DNA of 64,000 nt from Pseudolysinimonas_A sp049651805 (GCF_049651805.1 NZ_JBASCU010000030.1:1-64000); one strand, 5' to 3'; positions 17,951-25,522 are shown, counted from the stretch's first letter. Numbers and translations are program-made. Notes: a model not told the origin generated them from the letters alone.

Positions 17951-18795
17951 CCCGCTACCTCATCGCGGGTGCGGGCGGGATGCTCGGCGCAGACCTGCAA
18001 CATGTGCTCGCTGGCCGAGAAGTGACGGCGCTCGCTCGCGGTGACCTCGACATCACCGACGCCACAGCCGTGCGCGATGCGGTGACCGGGCATGATGTCG
18101 TGATCAACGCCGCCGCCTACACCAAGGTCGACGAGGCCGAGACCGACGAAGCATCCGCTTTCGCCGTGAACGCCACCGGTGCCGGCATCCTGGCTGACGC
18201 AGCGGCCGCTAACGGGGCGCGGCTCGTGCACGTCTCCACCGACTATGTCTTCGACGGCGCCGGCACCCACCCCTACTCCGAAGACACCCCCCGCGATCCG
18301 CTCGGCGCCTACGGACGCACGAAGGCCGCCGGCGAAGAGCTCGTGCTCGCCCACCCCTACGTCTACCTCGTGCGCACCGCGTGGCTCTACGGCGAGCACG
18401 GGCCCAACTTCGCGCAGACGATGCTGCGCCTCGCCGGGGAGCGGGATACGGTGAGCGTCGTGACCGATCAGATCGGGCAACCCACCTGGTCGCGTGACCT
18501 GGCGTCCGCAATCGTGCGACTGCTCGACGCGGGCGCGCCGTTCGGGGTCTACCACGGAACCAACTCCGGTGAGGCGAGCTGGTTCGATTTCGCGCGCGCG
18601 ATCTTCGAGGATTCGGGCCTCGACCCCGATCGCGTTCTGCCGACCGACAGTTCATCGTTCACCCGCCCCGCCCCCCGGCCCGGGTACTCCGTGCTCGGCC
18701 ACGCCGCGTGGGATGCAGCCGGGCTTCCTGCCCCACGCCCGTGGCGGGATGCGCTTCGCGCCGCAATCGCCGAGGGAGCCCTGAGAGCCGCATGA
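17947..18795 (+). CDS. rmlD: dTDP-4-dehydrorhamnose reductase
   Basis: A 282-residue NAD(P)H-dependent reductase for the last step of dTDP-L-rhamnose synthesis. It opens MTRYLIAGAGGMLGADLQ, has NAAAYTKVDEAE, STDYVFDG, the YGRTKAAGE catalytic block and RTAWLYGEHGPNF. The ATG at 17947 overlaps the rmlB stop (ATGA), and its own stop overlaps the start of the following glycosyltransferase in the same way. An open frame upstream of 17947 lies within rmlB and is ignored. Confidence 0.93.
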   Translation: MTRYLIAGAGGMLGADLQHVLAGREVTALARGDLDITDATAVRDAVTGHDVVINAAAYTKVDEAETDEASAFAVNATGAGILADAAAANGARLVHVSTDYVFDGAGTHPYSEDTPRDPLGAYGRTKAAGEELVLAHPYVYLVRTAWLYGEHGPNFAQTMLRLAGERDTVSVVTDQIGQPTWSRDLASAIVRLLDAGAPFGVYHGTNSGEASWFDFARAIFEDSGLDPDRVLPTDSSSFTRPAPRPGYSVLGHAAWDAAGLPAPRPWRDALRAAIAEGALRAA

Positions 18796-19886
18796 CAACT
18801 CTGCGTGTCATCGTTGACGACATCCTCCTGCCCGGAGGCGGGCCGGTCTCGCGTTACGCCGAAGATCTCACCCGCGCCCTCATCCGGACGGCACCGCGCG
18901 GAAGCGACGTCTCGGGGGTCGTGGCGGCGTCACCCGAGGGCGACTATGCCCGCCTGCGAGAACTTCTGACGGGCATGCGGCAGCTGCACAAGAGCGCCCT
19001 CGCTCGACGCCAACTCACCGCCGCGTGGCAGCACGGGTTCACGGTGTTACCCGGCACCGGAATGGTGCATGCGCCGAGCCTGTTCGCGCCCCTCCGGCGA
19101 CACGACCGGTCGGTGGCGCCCGGCGACCAGACCGTGGTGACGATCCACGATGCGCTCGCGTGGACGCATCCCGAGTTGCTGCCGTCCCGTGTGGCGTCCT
19201 GGACGAAGGCGATGGGTCGCCGCGCGGAACGCCACGCGGATGCTGTCGTGGTGCCGAGCCACGCAGTCGCCGACGATCTCGAAGGGCACCTCGACCTCGG
19301 CGATCGGGTGCGAGTGATCGGAACTGCACCCGCCACCATGCTCACCGTGCCCGCCGACGCCCGCGCGCGCCGCGCCGCCCGCGGGCTCCCCGAACGCTAT
19401 GTGGTCGGCGTCGTCGAGTCGGACGCCGCGAACGGGTTCGTCGATCTCGCGGCGACTTCAACCGCACTCGGCGATGTTCCGATCGTGCTCCTCGCCTCGA
19501 CCGCGGATGCCGCGGCGATCGGTGCGCAGGCGGTGACGGTGATTGAGGATGCCAGCGCCGCCGATCGCGTCGCGATCCTCGCAGGGGCTGCTGTCTTCGT
19601 GCAACCGAGCGTCGCGGCCGGCTCGCCCGCAATCCTGCTCGACGCGCTCTCCCTCGGTCTGCCGATCGTCGCCACCGCCCTACCCGCCATCGCCGAGGTC
19701 ACCGCAGATGCCGCGATCCTCGTCGAGCGCGGCGACGATTCGTTCGCCCTGGTCGAGGCGATTCGCGGCCTACTCGACGACGCATCAGCGGCCGAACGGG
19801 CGGGGGTCGCGGCCGCCGACCGCGCAAAGGCGTTCACCTGGCGCGACGCCGCCGAGAAGGTTTGGCAGCTACACGCTGACCTCTGA
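18792..19886 (+). CDS. Glycosyltransferase family 4, divergent
   Basis: A 364-residue GT-B protein coupled to rmlD by an ATGA overlap, which points to rhamnose transfer. The N-terminal domain has GGGPVSRYAEDLTRALI and VVTIHDALAWTHPELLP; the second domain has VVVPSHAVADDL and FVQPSVAAGSPAILLDALSL. In most GT4 enzymes the last block carries the E-x7-E pair with a Y-E-G-F/S start; here that acidic residue is replaced by small residues. The central domain also lacks the usual glycine-rich GR-x3-K phosphate loop. It could be an enzyme with altered donor contacts or a weakly active partner. Function is inferred from context. Confidence 0.7.
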   Translation: MTTLRVIVDDILLPGGGPVSRYAEDLTRALIRTAPRGSDVSGVVAASPEGDYARLRELLTGMRQLHKSALARRQLTAAWQHGFTVLPGTGMVHAPSLFAPLRRHDRSVAPGDQTVVTIHDALAWTHPELLPSRVASWTKAMGRRAERHADAVVVPSHAVADDLEGHLDLGDRVRVIGTAPATMLTVPADARARRAARGLPERYVVGVVESDAANGFVDLAATSTALGDVPIVLLASTADAAAIGAQAVTVIEDASAADRVAILAGAAVFVQPSVAAGSPAILLDALSLGLPIVATALPAIAEVTADAAILVERGDDSFALVEAIRGLLDDASAAERAGVAAADRAKAFTWRDAAEKVWQLHADL

Positions 19887-20007
19887 TCCCTCCCCAGCGG
19901 GCGGGAGTTGACCTCCCTCCACGGGTTCACGGATCGGCGTCGGCCCGACGGGAGCGTCTGCCTAGACCCAGCCGACCGGATCAGGTGACAATGAGGAGGT
20001 GGACGCG

Positions 20008-20307
20008 TTGACGGAACCCCAGGTCTGGGTCGTCATCGGGGTCTTCGCGACGACGTTCTTCGCGATGATGAGCTGGCAGACGATCAGCTTCAACCGCAAC
20101 CTGCGCACGTCGGTCGACGCGTTGGACCGATCCCTCACGGCCCGGCTCGACGGGCTCCGTGAGGCGACGAACGCCCGGTTCGACGGTCTCGAGATGCGAC
20201 TCACGGCAGTTGAAACGCGTGTTGCGTCGGTCGAAACCAAGATCGACGGACTGGATCGCGACGTGCAAGCCCTCACCCGGCACGTCTTCGGCACCGATCG
20301 CGGCTGA
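20008..20307 (+). CDS. Membrane-anchored coiled-coil microprotein, copy 1
   Basis: A 99-residue protein of unknown function. One transmembrane segment (about 6-24, VWVVIGVFATTFFAMMSW) is followed by a heptad-patterned helix (about 35-88) with repeats such as ARFDGL, VETRV, VETKIDGLDRDV, ending TRHVFGTDRG. A related gene lies at 27156-27410 and a broken one at 21154-21249. The TTG at 20008 is chosen because AGGAGG at 19994-19999 ends 8 nt before it; a GTG at 19999 overlaps that site. It follows the envelope locus and is followed by a palindromic repeat. It is probably a small scaffold or membrane partner. Confidence 0.65.
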   Translation: MTEPQVWVVIGVFATTFFAMMSWQTISFNRNLRTSVDALDRSLTARLDGLREATNARFDGLEMRLTAVETRVASVETKIDGLDRDVQALTRHVFGTDRG

Positions 20308-20311
20308 GGCC

Positions 20312-20350
20312 GGGTTTCGACACGCGCCTCCGCCGCTGCTCAACCAGCGG
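20312..20350. repeat. Intergenic palindrome, copy R1 (diverged)
   Basis: It begins GGGTTTCGACACGCGCCTCC and ends CAACCAGCGGAGG, so CCTCCGC and GCGGAGG arms can pair. It lies 5 bp after the stop of microprotein copy 1. It is a diverged member of the R2/R5/R6/R7 family. Confidence 0.6.
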
Positions 20351-20412
20351 AGGGACACGTGCGGGCGCCCGCCGGGCACGTGCTTTGGCACCGCTTCGGA
20401 TGCCCGCTCGGC

Positions 20413-20754
20413 TCAGACTGCCTGATGGGTGCGGGCATACTCGGCGACGGCATCGCGGATCAGTGCGCTACGAGTGCGGCCCTCGCGCTTCGCGAGTTCG
20501 TCGACGATGCCGTCGAGCTGAGACGAGGCGCGGATCTTCCAGGTCACGTTCTCTTCGGCGGAAAGCCGCGGGCGGCCGAGTGCTATCTGCTTGGCCGCCT
20601 CGATGGTGTCGGCCCCTGTCGCGGCGAGCAGGGCGGCGCGGCCGCTGAGCGCCGCCTCCTCACCGTGCTTTGCGGTTCCCTCGATCGGGGTGAGCTGGCC
20701 GGCCTCGGCCCGGTGGGCGAGGGCATTCCAGTCGTAGTTGTCGGTCATGATCAT
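20413..20754 (-). CDS. Ribbon-helix-helix antitoxin (BrnA/CopG-like)
   Basis: A 113-residue protein whose last 45 residues (VTWKIRASSQLDGIVDEL, then GRTRSALIRDAVAEYART) form a ribbon-helix-helix DNA-binding fold. The N-terminal 65 residues are acidic and probably bind the toxin. Its ATG overlaps the stop of the upstream gene (ATGA), giving a toxin-first order as in BrnT/BrnA modules. It would neutralise the toxin and repress the operon. The assignment is by fold and gene order, not by a named homologue. Confidence 0.7.
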   Translation of the reverse strand: MIMTDNYDWNALAHRAEAGQLTPIEGTAKHGEEAALSGRAALLAATGADTIEAAKQIALGRPRLSAEENVTWKIRASSQLDGIVDELAKREGRTRSALIRDAVAEYARTHQAV

Positions 20755-21014
20755 CGGCCCTTCTGGGTGGTCAGGTGGCGGTAGATGTCGGAGAGCGGCA
20801 TCGCGTGGAAGATCACGAACTCTGAGCCGCGAGCAGCCGCGACAACCTCGATATAGCGATCAGTCTGACCGTGCGGGTGTCCGACCCACACGCGGGTTGT
20901 CCAACCGGGTCGACCTTCGACCTCCTCTGAGCCACTCGCGTGCTCGATAGCCCACAGAACCTCCTCTCGGGGGATTCCGTGCTTTGCCGAGGACTCGGTC
21001 CAGGTGACTGCCAC
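20751..21014 (-). CDS. Putative BrnT-like toxin
   Basis: An 87-residue protein starting at GTG 21014. It has TWTESSAKHGIPREEVLWAI, then an RVWVGHPHGQTDRYIEVVA strand pair and FVIFHAMPLSDIYRHL. The pattern of a leading W, KHGI-x2-EE and a late HAMP-L/P block resembles BrnT-like or related type II ribonuclease toxins. The frame stays open to 21218, but that extension runs through a palindrome and a gene remnant. It overlaps the antitoxin by 4 bp. A TACTCT hexamer 5 nt before the GTG may be its -10. RNase activity is inferred. Confidence 0.6.
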   Translation of the reverse strand: MAVTWTESSAKHGIPREEVLWAIEHASGSEEVEGRPGWTTRVWVGHPHGQTDRYIEVVAAARGSEFVIFHAMPLSDIYRHLTTQKGR

Positions 21015-21059
21015 GCAAAAGAGTACCACAAAATACGACCCACAGCCGGGGTGGCGTCG

Positions 21060-21099
21060 GGTCTCGACACGCCGCCTGCGGCGGCTACTCGACCACCGA
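21060..21099. repeat. Intergenic palindrome, copy R2
   Basis: The 40-bp unit starts GGTCTCGACACGCCGCC and ends CTACTCGACCACCGA around a GCCGCC/GGCGGC stem. On the minus strand it supplies the last codons and TAG stop of the LCP gene remnant at 21085. Confidence 0.8.
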
Positions 21100-21159
21100 G
21101 GAGGGGGTGGGTGTCGGGGTGTAGGGAACGAGGGCGGCGTCGACGGTGGCCTGGACGAG
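21085..21159 (-). pseudogene. Remnant: 3' end of a second LCP gene
   Basis: Minus-strand translation gives LVQATVDAALVPYTPTPTP then SSVVE and a TAG stop. The intact LCP gene at 21903-23264 ends LIQATVDAALVPYTPPPTD then PAG, so about 16 codons align almost perfectly. Beyond 21159 the similarity stops abruptly and the microprotein fragment begins on the other strand. This is a duplicated and truncated gene end whose terminal codons come from repeat R2. Confidence 0.7.
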
Positions 21160-21249
21160 CGTGTCGCCTCAGTCGAGACCAAGATCGACGGGCTTGACCG
21201 CGACGTGCGGGCGCTCACTCGGCACGTCTTCGGTCCCGACCGCGGCTGA
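21154..21249 (+). pseudogene. Remnant: 3' end of a microprotein gene, copy 3
   Basis: The last 31 codons read DERVASVETKIDGLDRDV then RALTRHVFGPDRG and stop, almost identical to the end of copy 1 at 20008-20307. The membrane segment and start are missing; upstream is the LCP remnant in the opposite orientation. A palindrome follows the stop, as it does in copy 1, so the gene end and its repeat were duplicated together. Confidence 0.7.
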
Positions 21250-21254
21250 GGTCT

Positions 21255-21296
21255 GGGTTTCGATCCGCCCTACGCGGCGCGCTACTCAACCCGCGG
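21255..21296. repeat. Intergenic palindrome, copy R3 (diverged)
   Basis: It begins GGGTTTCGATCCGCCC and ends CTACTCAACCCGCGG around a GCGGCGCGC core. It lies 5 bp after the stop of the microprotein remnant, the same position R1 has after copy 1. Confidence 0.6.
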
Positions 21297-21337
21297 CTCA
21301 CGCTCATGCGGGCTACGGCCTCGACATGGGGACGCGG

Positions 21338-21343
21338 TAGAAT
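21338..21343 (+). promoter_or_regulatory. -10 element TAGAAT of the DUF433/PIN-like module
   Basis: TAGAAT ends 6 nt before the ATG at 21350, so the antitoxin is probably read from a leaderless transcript. Confidence 0.55.
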
Positions 21344-21349
21344 TGCCGC

Positions 21350-21574
21350 ATGACCACCGACCGGATCACTGCAGATGTCGCAGTCATGGCTGGCGTGCCG
21401 ACGATCCGTGGTACTCGAGTCACCGTTTCGGCGGTCCTCGGCCAGCTCGCGGCAGGCTCCACGATCGACGAGCTGCTCGCAGACTACCCGTCACTCGCAC
21501 GTGACGACGTGTACGCGGCGCTGGCATTCGCTGCAGAGTCGATGCCGCAGGAGCGCCCGTTCGTCGCCGCATGA
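21350..21574 (+). CDS. DUF433 antitoxin (VapB45-type)
   Basis: A 74-residue DUF433 protein: MAGVPTIRGTRVTVSAVLGQ, then STIDELLADYPSLARDDVYA and AALAFAAE. The family has a short DNA-binding helical domain and pairs with PIN-like proteins. The stop overlaps the start of the toxin gene (ATGA), and the pair is transcribed from TAGAAT just upstream. It would bind its partner and autoregulate. Confidence 0.8.
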   Translation: MTTDRITADVAVMAGVPTIRGTRVTVSAVLGQLAAGSTIDELLADYPSLARDDVYAALAFAAESMPQERPFVAA

Positions 21575-21966
21575 GGCTACTTGTCGACGAAAATCTCTCC
21601 CCGCGTGTCGCCGCGTTCCTTGGCGAGGCCGGATTGGATGCGGTGTATGTCCTCGACCGCGGACTCGGTGGCGCATCCGACAGTGACGTGAGCGCGCTCG
21701 CCATCGCAGAGGACCGGGCGATTGTCTCGGCAGACAGTGACTTCGCGAGCATGCTTGCCTTGGGCCAGGGCACCGCGCCGTCACTGGTGCTGCTGCGCTC
21801 GGGCGATCAGCTCAAACCGGCCGAGCAGGCGGCGCTACCCCTCGCTCCTCACCCCTCGAAACTTCGCGGTTTCGATACGCGTCGCCCTCCGGGCGGCGCC
21901 ACTCAACCAGCGGGATCGGTGGGCGGCGGCGTGTACGGCACGAGCGCGGCATCCACAGTCGCTTGA
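21571..21966 (+). CDS. PIN-like DUF5615 toxin with a repeat-derived C-terminus
   Basis: The first 95 residues are a DUF5615/Mut7-C-like PIN fold: LLVDENLSPRVAAFLGEAGL, DRGLGGASDSDVSALAIAE, IVSADSDFASMLALG and PSLVLLRSGDQLKPAEQAAL, with acidic residues at the expected nuclease positions. Family members normally continue into a last helix and strand. Here, after residue ~99 the frame enters palindrome R4 and reads FDTRRPPGGATQPAGS and beyond, then overlaps the convergent LCP gene by 64 bp. The native C-terminus seems lost, so the toxin may be inactive or weakened while its antitoxin is kept. Confidence 0.7.
   Translation: MRLLVDENLSPRVAAFLGEAGLDAVYVLDRGLGGASDSDVSALAIAEDRAIVSADSDFASMLALGQGTAPSLVLLRSGDQLKPAEQAALPLAPHPSKLRGFDTRRPPGGATQPAGSVGGGVYGTSAASTVA
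21868..21912. repeat. Intergenic palindrome, copy R4
   Basis: It begins GGTTTCGATACGCGTCGCCC and ends GCGCCACTCAACCAGCGG. It sits where the PIN-like gene and the LCP gene converge, and supplies codons to the first and the stop codon of the second. Confidence 0.65.
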
Positions 21967-23264
21967 ATGAGCTCGAAGTCGGGGTTCGCCTCGTCGTCGA
22001 TCAAGGGTGGCACGAAGTCGATTTTGGTGAGGGGCAGCTCTTTGGTCTTCTCCCCCAGTTCGACGAAGTAGCCGAGCATCGACTGCGGGATGTCGGTCGA
22101 CACCACCTGCGACCCGGCTTGGGCGACCCCCTGGAACTTCAGCAGCACGTTCGCCGGGTCCATCTGGCGCAGGATCGCCTCCTGCACCTGACGTTGGCGC
22201 GCCATCCGGTCGTAGTCGGTGGTGCCGTAGCGCGAGCGGGCGTACCAGAGCGCCGTCTGCCCATCCATGCGCTGAAGCCCAGGTTCGATGAAGCCGATCG
22301 GGTCGGCGGGGCGGCCGTTGTCGAAGGTGTTTGACCCCAGCGGAACGCGCTCGGTCACGTCGATCTCGACCCCGCCGAGGGCGTCGATGAGCGCCGCGAA
22401 CCCCTGCATGTCGATGAGCACGTAGTACGGAATTTCGAGGCCGAGGATGCCTTCGGTGGCATCCCGTGTGGCCTCGATTCCGGGTCTGCTGCCCTGCTCC
22501 ACGGCGTCGGGGTAGAGGTCGGGATGCTCTTCGGCGTAGGTGTAGAGATAGCTGACGAGGCACTCGGTGCCGCAGTTGTAGCCGTTCGGAAACGGGCCCC
22601 ACAGCGGCGAGTCCGCAGCGAAGGGCACGTCTTCCATGTTGCGCGGGATGCCGAAGATCGTCGCCGACCCGGTCGCCGCCTCGATGCTCACGACCGAGAT
22701 GCTGTCGGGGCGAAGGCCCAGGCGATCGGGCCCGGCGTCGCCGCCGAGCAGCAGGATGTTGTACCGGCCGTCGATGGGCGGTTCCGATGCGCCGGGGGCG
22801 AAGATGCCGAGCAGCCCGATCGCCGCGACCGAGTTGGCGACGACGAACCCGCCGCCGGCGAGTGACGCCACGAGCAACAGCACCCCGACGCCCGCGACGA
22901 ATCCGCGAGCGCGCGGCGCGAGCCGCACGAATCGTACGAGCCGCAGCGTGTCGAAGGTCAACACGATCCACAGCACGACGTAGAAGAGGACCACCACGAC
23001 GAGAGCGAGGAGTGCGGGGGTGAAGGTCAGGATCGTCAGCAGCACGCCGCGGGCGGCGAGAGCGAGCACGACGGAGGCGACGACAAGCAGCCAGAACAGG
23101 AGCGTCGTGGCGAGCCCGAAGCGGCCCAGCCGACGGTTGCCCGCCAGCACCTGGGCGGAGCCCGGGATGAGCAGGTTGAGTACGACAAGCCACCAGCCGC
23201 GCCGCGACATGAATCGCGGCGAGCGCAGGTCCGGGTTGCGGACCGTCGAGGTGACCTGGCTCAC
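21903..23264 (-). CDS. LCP-family (LytR-CpsA-Psr) glycopolymer ligase
   Basis: A 453-residue membrane protein attaching lipid-linked glycopolymers to peptidoglycan. The N-terminus has four hydrophobic segments (about 20-145). The outer LCP domain follows: PDSISVVSIEAATGSATIFG with IPRNM, GLEIPYYVLIDMQGFAALID, GGVEIDVTERV and LWYARSRYGTTDYDRMARQR, which hold the arginines and aspartates that bind the pyrophosphate lipid. The GTG start overlaps the purE stop. The last codons and stop fall in palindrome R4. Together with the rhamnosyltransferases this would complete wall-glycan assembly. In M. tuberculosis an LCP gene (Rv3267) lies near rmlD and purE/purK as well. Confidence 0.9.
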   Translation of the reverse strand: MSQVTSTVRNPDLRSPRFMSRRGWWLVVLNLLIPGSAQVLAGNRRLGRFGLATTLLFWLLVVASVVLALAARGVLLTILTFTPALLALVVVVLFYVVLWIVLTFDTLRLVRFVRLAPRARGFVAGVGVLLLVASLAGGGFVVANSVAAIGLLGIFAPGASEPPIDGRYNILLLGGDAGPDRLGLRPDSISVVSIEAATGSATIFGIPRNMEDVPFAADSPLWGPFPNGYNCGTECLVSYLYTYAEEHPDLYPDAVEQGSRPGIEATRDATEGILGLEIPYYVLIDMQGFAALIDALGGVEIDVTERVPLGSNTFDNGRPADPIGFIEPGLQRMDGQTALWYARSRYGTTDYDRMARQRQVQEAILRQMDPANVLLKFQGVAQAGSQVVSTDIPQSMLGYFVELGEKTKELPLTKIDFVPPLIDDEANPDFELIQATVDAALVPYTPPPTDPAG

Positions 23265-23752
23265 GAGCCGTTGGCGAGGCGGGCGTTCTTGTCGGCGACC
23301 ATGGCCTCGAGCCCGGCGGCGAACTCGGTGAGCTTCGCCGTCAGCGCCTCGTCGCCTGACGCGAGAATGCGCACCGCGAGAATCCCGGCGTTGCGGGCGT
23401 TGCCGATCGCGACCGTCGCGACCGGGATGCCGGCGGGCATCTGCACGATCGACAGCAGCGAGTCGAGCCCGTCGAGGTTCTTCAACGGAACCGGCACGCC
23501 GATGACCGGCAGGGTCGTGACCGAGGCGATCATGCCGGGCAGGTGGGCGGCGCCGCCGGCGCCGGCGATGATGACCCGGATGCCGCGGTCGGCCGCGTCG
23601 GCGGCGAAGTCGATCATCGCGCGCGGGGTGCGGTGCGCCGAGACGATCTTCACCTCGTGCGGGATGCCGAACTCGGTCAGGGCCGCGGCGGCGTCGTTCA
23701 TGACGGCGAGGTCGGAGTCCGATCCCATGACGACGGAGACGAGCGGATTCAC
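23261..23752 (-). CDS. purE: N5-carboxyaminoimidazole ribonucleotide mutase
   Basis: A 163-residue PurE class I enzyme converting N5-CAIR to CAIR in purine synthesis. It has VVMGSDSDLAVM, SAHRTPRAM (catalytic histidine), AGAGGAAHLPGMIAS and PVPLKNLDGLDSLLS. It lies 16 bp after purK, which supplies its substrate, but TAGCCT 6 nt before its GTG suggests a promoter of its own. Its stop overlaps the LCP start, an unusual link between purine synthesis and wall assembly that is shared only by position. Confidence 0.95.
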   Translation of the reverse strand: MNPLVSVVMGSDSDLAVMNDAAAALTEFGIPHEVKIVSAHRTPRAMIDFAADAADRGIRVIIAGAGGAAHLPGMIASVTTLPVIGVPVPLKNLDGLDSLLSIVQMPAGIPVATVAIGNARNAGILAVRILASGDEALTAKLTEFAAGLEAMVADKNARLANGS

Positions 23753-23758
23753 GGCTCC

Positions 23759-23764
23759 AGGCTA
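23759..23764 (-). promoter_or_regulatory. -10 element TAGCCT of purE
   Basis: On the minus strand it lies 6 nt before the GTG at 23752, in the 16-bp gap after purK. Confidence 0.45.
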
Positions 23765-23768
23765 TGCC

Positions 23769-24881
23769 TCAGGCGTCGAAGAACGCCGCCGCGGCACGCG
23801 CCCGCGCCCGCACCTCGTCGAGGTTCGTTCCCGTCGCGGTGACGTGGCCGACCTTGCGTCCGGGTCTCGACGTCTTGCCGTAGGAGTGGAACTTCACGTC
23901 AGGATGCGCAGCCAACGCGTCGGGGTAGCGGTCGGGCATCGTCGCACCGGCCGGGCCGCCGAGCACGTTCACCATGACGCTGACCGGCGAGTGCGACGAC
24001 GTGTCGCCGAGCGGCAGGTCGAGCACGGCGCGCAGGTGTTGCTCGAACTGGCTGGTGACGGCGCCCTCGATCGTCCAGTGTCCGCTGTTGTGGGGGCGCA
24101 TCGCGAGTTCGTTCACGAGCAGGCGTCCTTCTGTCGTCTCGAACAGTTCGACGGCGAGCACACCGGTGACGTCGAGCCCGCTAGCGATCGCTTCCGCGAG
24201 ATCGCGCGCCTCGTCGGAGAGCTTGCCGGCGCCCGGTGCCGGGGCGGTGACCTCGGCGCAGACGCCGTCGCGCTGGACGGTCTCGGCGAGCGGCCACGCG
24301 GCGACGTCACCCGAGGGCCGCCGCGCGACGAGCTGGGCGAGTTCCCGACGGAACTCGACAAGCTCCTCAGCCAGCACCGCGCCGGTGGCGAGCCAGTCGT
24401 CGGCCGCATCGGCACTGCGCACGATGCGCACGCCCTTGCCGTCGTACCCGCCCTTCGGCGTCTTCACGACGGCCGCCCCGCCGTTCGCGTCGAGGAACGC
24501 GGCCAAGCCGTCGCGGTCGCGCACCTCGGCCCACACCGGAACCGGGATGCCGAGAGCGGCGAGCCGTCGACGCATGACCAATTTGTCCTGTGCGACCTCG
24601 AGTGCTTCGGGCCGCGGACGCACCGGAATCCCAGCCCCGACAAGGTGCGCGAGCACGTCTTGCGGCACGTGCTCATGGTCGAAGGTGACCACATCGACGT
24701 CTGCCGCGAACCCCAGCACGGTGGCGGCATCCCGATAGTCGCCGACGGCCGTGGCGGCGAGCGCGGCCGACGCGCCGTCGATCTCGGCGAGCACCCGCAG
24801 CTCCACCCCGAGGGCGACGGCGGGAGGGATCATCATCCGAGCGAGCTGGCCACCGCCGACGACCCCGATGACCGAACCCAC
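23769..24881 (-). CDS. purK: 5-(carboxyamino)imidazole ribonucleotide synthase
   Basis: A 370-residue ATP-grasp enzyme making N5-CAIR from AIR, bicarbonate and ATP. It opens MGSVIGVVGGGQLARMM and has TFDHEHVP, VVKTPKGGYDGKG (ATP-binding loop), ELVEFRRELAQLVAR and NELAMRPHNSGHWTIEGA. The start is the GTG at 24881 behind TAGGCT, facing away from gtrA. Length is normal and purE follows. Confidence 0.94.
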   Translation of the reverse strand: MGSVIGVVGGGQLARMMIPPAVALGVELRVLAEIDGASAALAATAVGDYRDAATVLGFAADVDVVTFDHEHVPQDVLAHLVGAGIPVRPRPEALEVAQDKLVMRRRLAALGIPVPVWAEVRDRDGLAAFLDANGGAAVVKTPKGGYDGKGVRIVRSADAADDWLATGAVLAEELVEFRRELAQLVARRPSGDVAAWPLAETVQRDGVCAEVTAPAPGAGKLSDEARDLAEAIASGLDVTGVLAVELFETTEGRLLVNELAMRPHNSGHWTIEGAVTSQFEQHLRAVLDLPLGDTSSHSPVSVMVNVLGGPAGATMPDRYPDALAAHPDVKFHSYGKTSRPGRKVGHVTATGTNLDEVRARARAAAAFFDA

Positions 24882-24887
24882 CCGGCC

Positions 24888-24893
24888 AGCCTA
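24888..24893 (-). promoter_or_regulatory. -10 element TAGGCT of purK
   Basis: It lies 6 nt before the GTG of purK on the minus strand. The divergent gtrA has the same hexamer 33 bp away. Confidence 0.55.
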
Positions 24894-24925
24894 TCCGGGG
24901 GCGCCGGCACGGTCGGAGCGGCGGC

Positions 24926-24931
24926 TAGGCT
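24926..24931 (+). promoter_or_regulatory. -10 element TAGGCT of the gtrA-like gene
   Basis: It lies 6 nt before the GTG at 24938, mirroring the purK promoter. Confidence 0.55.
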
Positions 24932-24937
24932 TCCACG

Positions 24938-25519
24938 GTGATCACCCGGATCGTGAACCTCGCACGTGTGGTCTGGGACAAGCTGCTCAGATACGCGCTC
25001 AAGTTCGGGGTCGTCGGGCTCGCCGGCTACGTGACCGACGTGACCGTCTTCAACCTTCTGCGACTCGGAGTCTTCGGCTCCGATCACTTCTTCGCGGGCC
25101 CGATCGGCGCCAACATCCTGTCGGTCGCGATCGCCACGATCGTCACCTGGTTCGGCAATCGGTACTGGACCTTCCGCGAGCATCGCCGCAAGAACTACCT
25201 CCTCGAGTTGCTCGAGTTCGCCACCGTCGCCCTCGGCGGCATGCTCATCGCGATGCTCTGCCTGTGGGTGTCGCACTACCTGCTGGGCTTCGACAATCTC
25301 GTCGCCGACAACATCTCGAAGAACGTCGTCGGGCTGTTCCTCGGCACCGCCTTCCGTTTTCTGCTCTACCGCTTCTGGGTCTATGGCCACCACCGCAAAG
25401 ACGGCCTGTCGGCGCACGAGCACAAGGCCGAGGCGGCGGCGCTCTCGATCTTCGAAGACGACGCCGAGGCGTCGAAAGACGCCGACGGGCCGACCCGCGC
25501 GTTGACCGCGCGGGACTGA
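24938..25519 (+). CDS. GtrA-family membrane protein
   Basis: A 193-residue protein with four hydrophobic segments and the GtrA pattern: LKFGVVGLAGYVTDVTVFNL, IVTWFGNRYWTFREHRRKN and FRFLLYRFWVYGH. GtrA proteins are thought to flip polyprenyl-phosphate sugars. Here the gene is divergent from purK and 1 kb from a polyprenol-phosphomannose synthase, a plausible producer of its substrate. The C-terminal 45 residues are acidic and likely cytoplasmic. Mycobacteria have a similar protein (Rv3277) beside purK. It ends 3 bp from the convergent birA. Confidence 0.85.
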   Translation: MITRIVNLARVVWDKLLRYALKFGVVGLAGYVTDVTVFNLLRLGVFGSDHFFAGPIGANILSVAIATIVTWFGNRYWTFREHRRKNYLLELLEFATVALGGMLIAMLCLWVSHYLLGFDNLVADNISKNVVGLFLGTAFRFLLYRFWVYGHHRKDGLSAHEHKAEAAALSIFEDDAEASKDADGPTRALTARD

Positions 25520-25522
25520 GGC

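Noticed and set aside
20312..21912. R1-R4 as a CRISPR array
   Set aside because: The copies are diverged, irregularly spaced by genes, and no cas gene is present.
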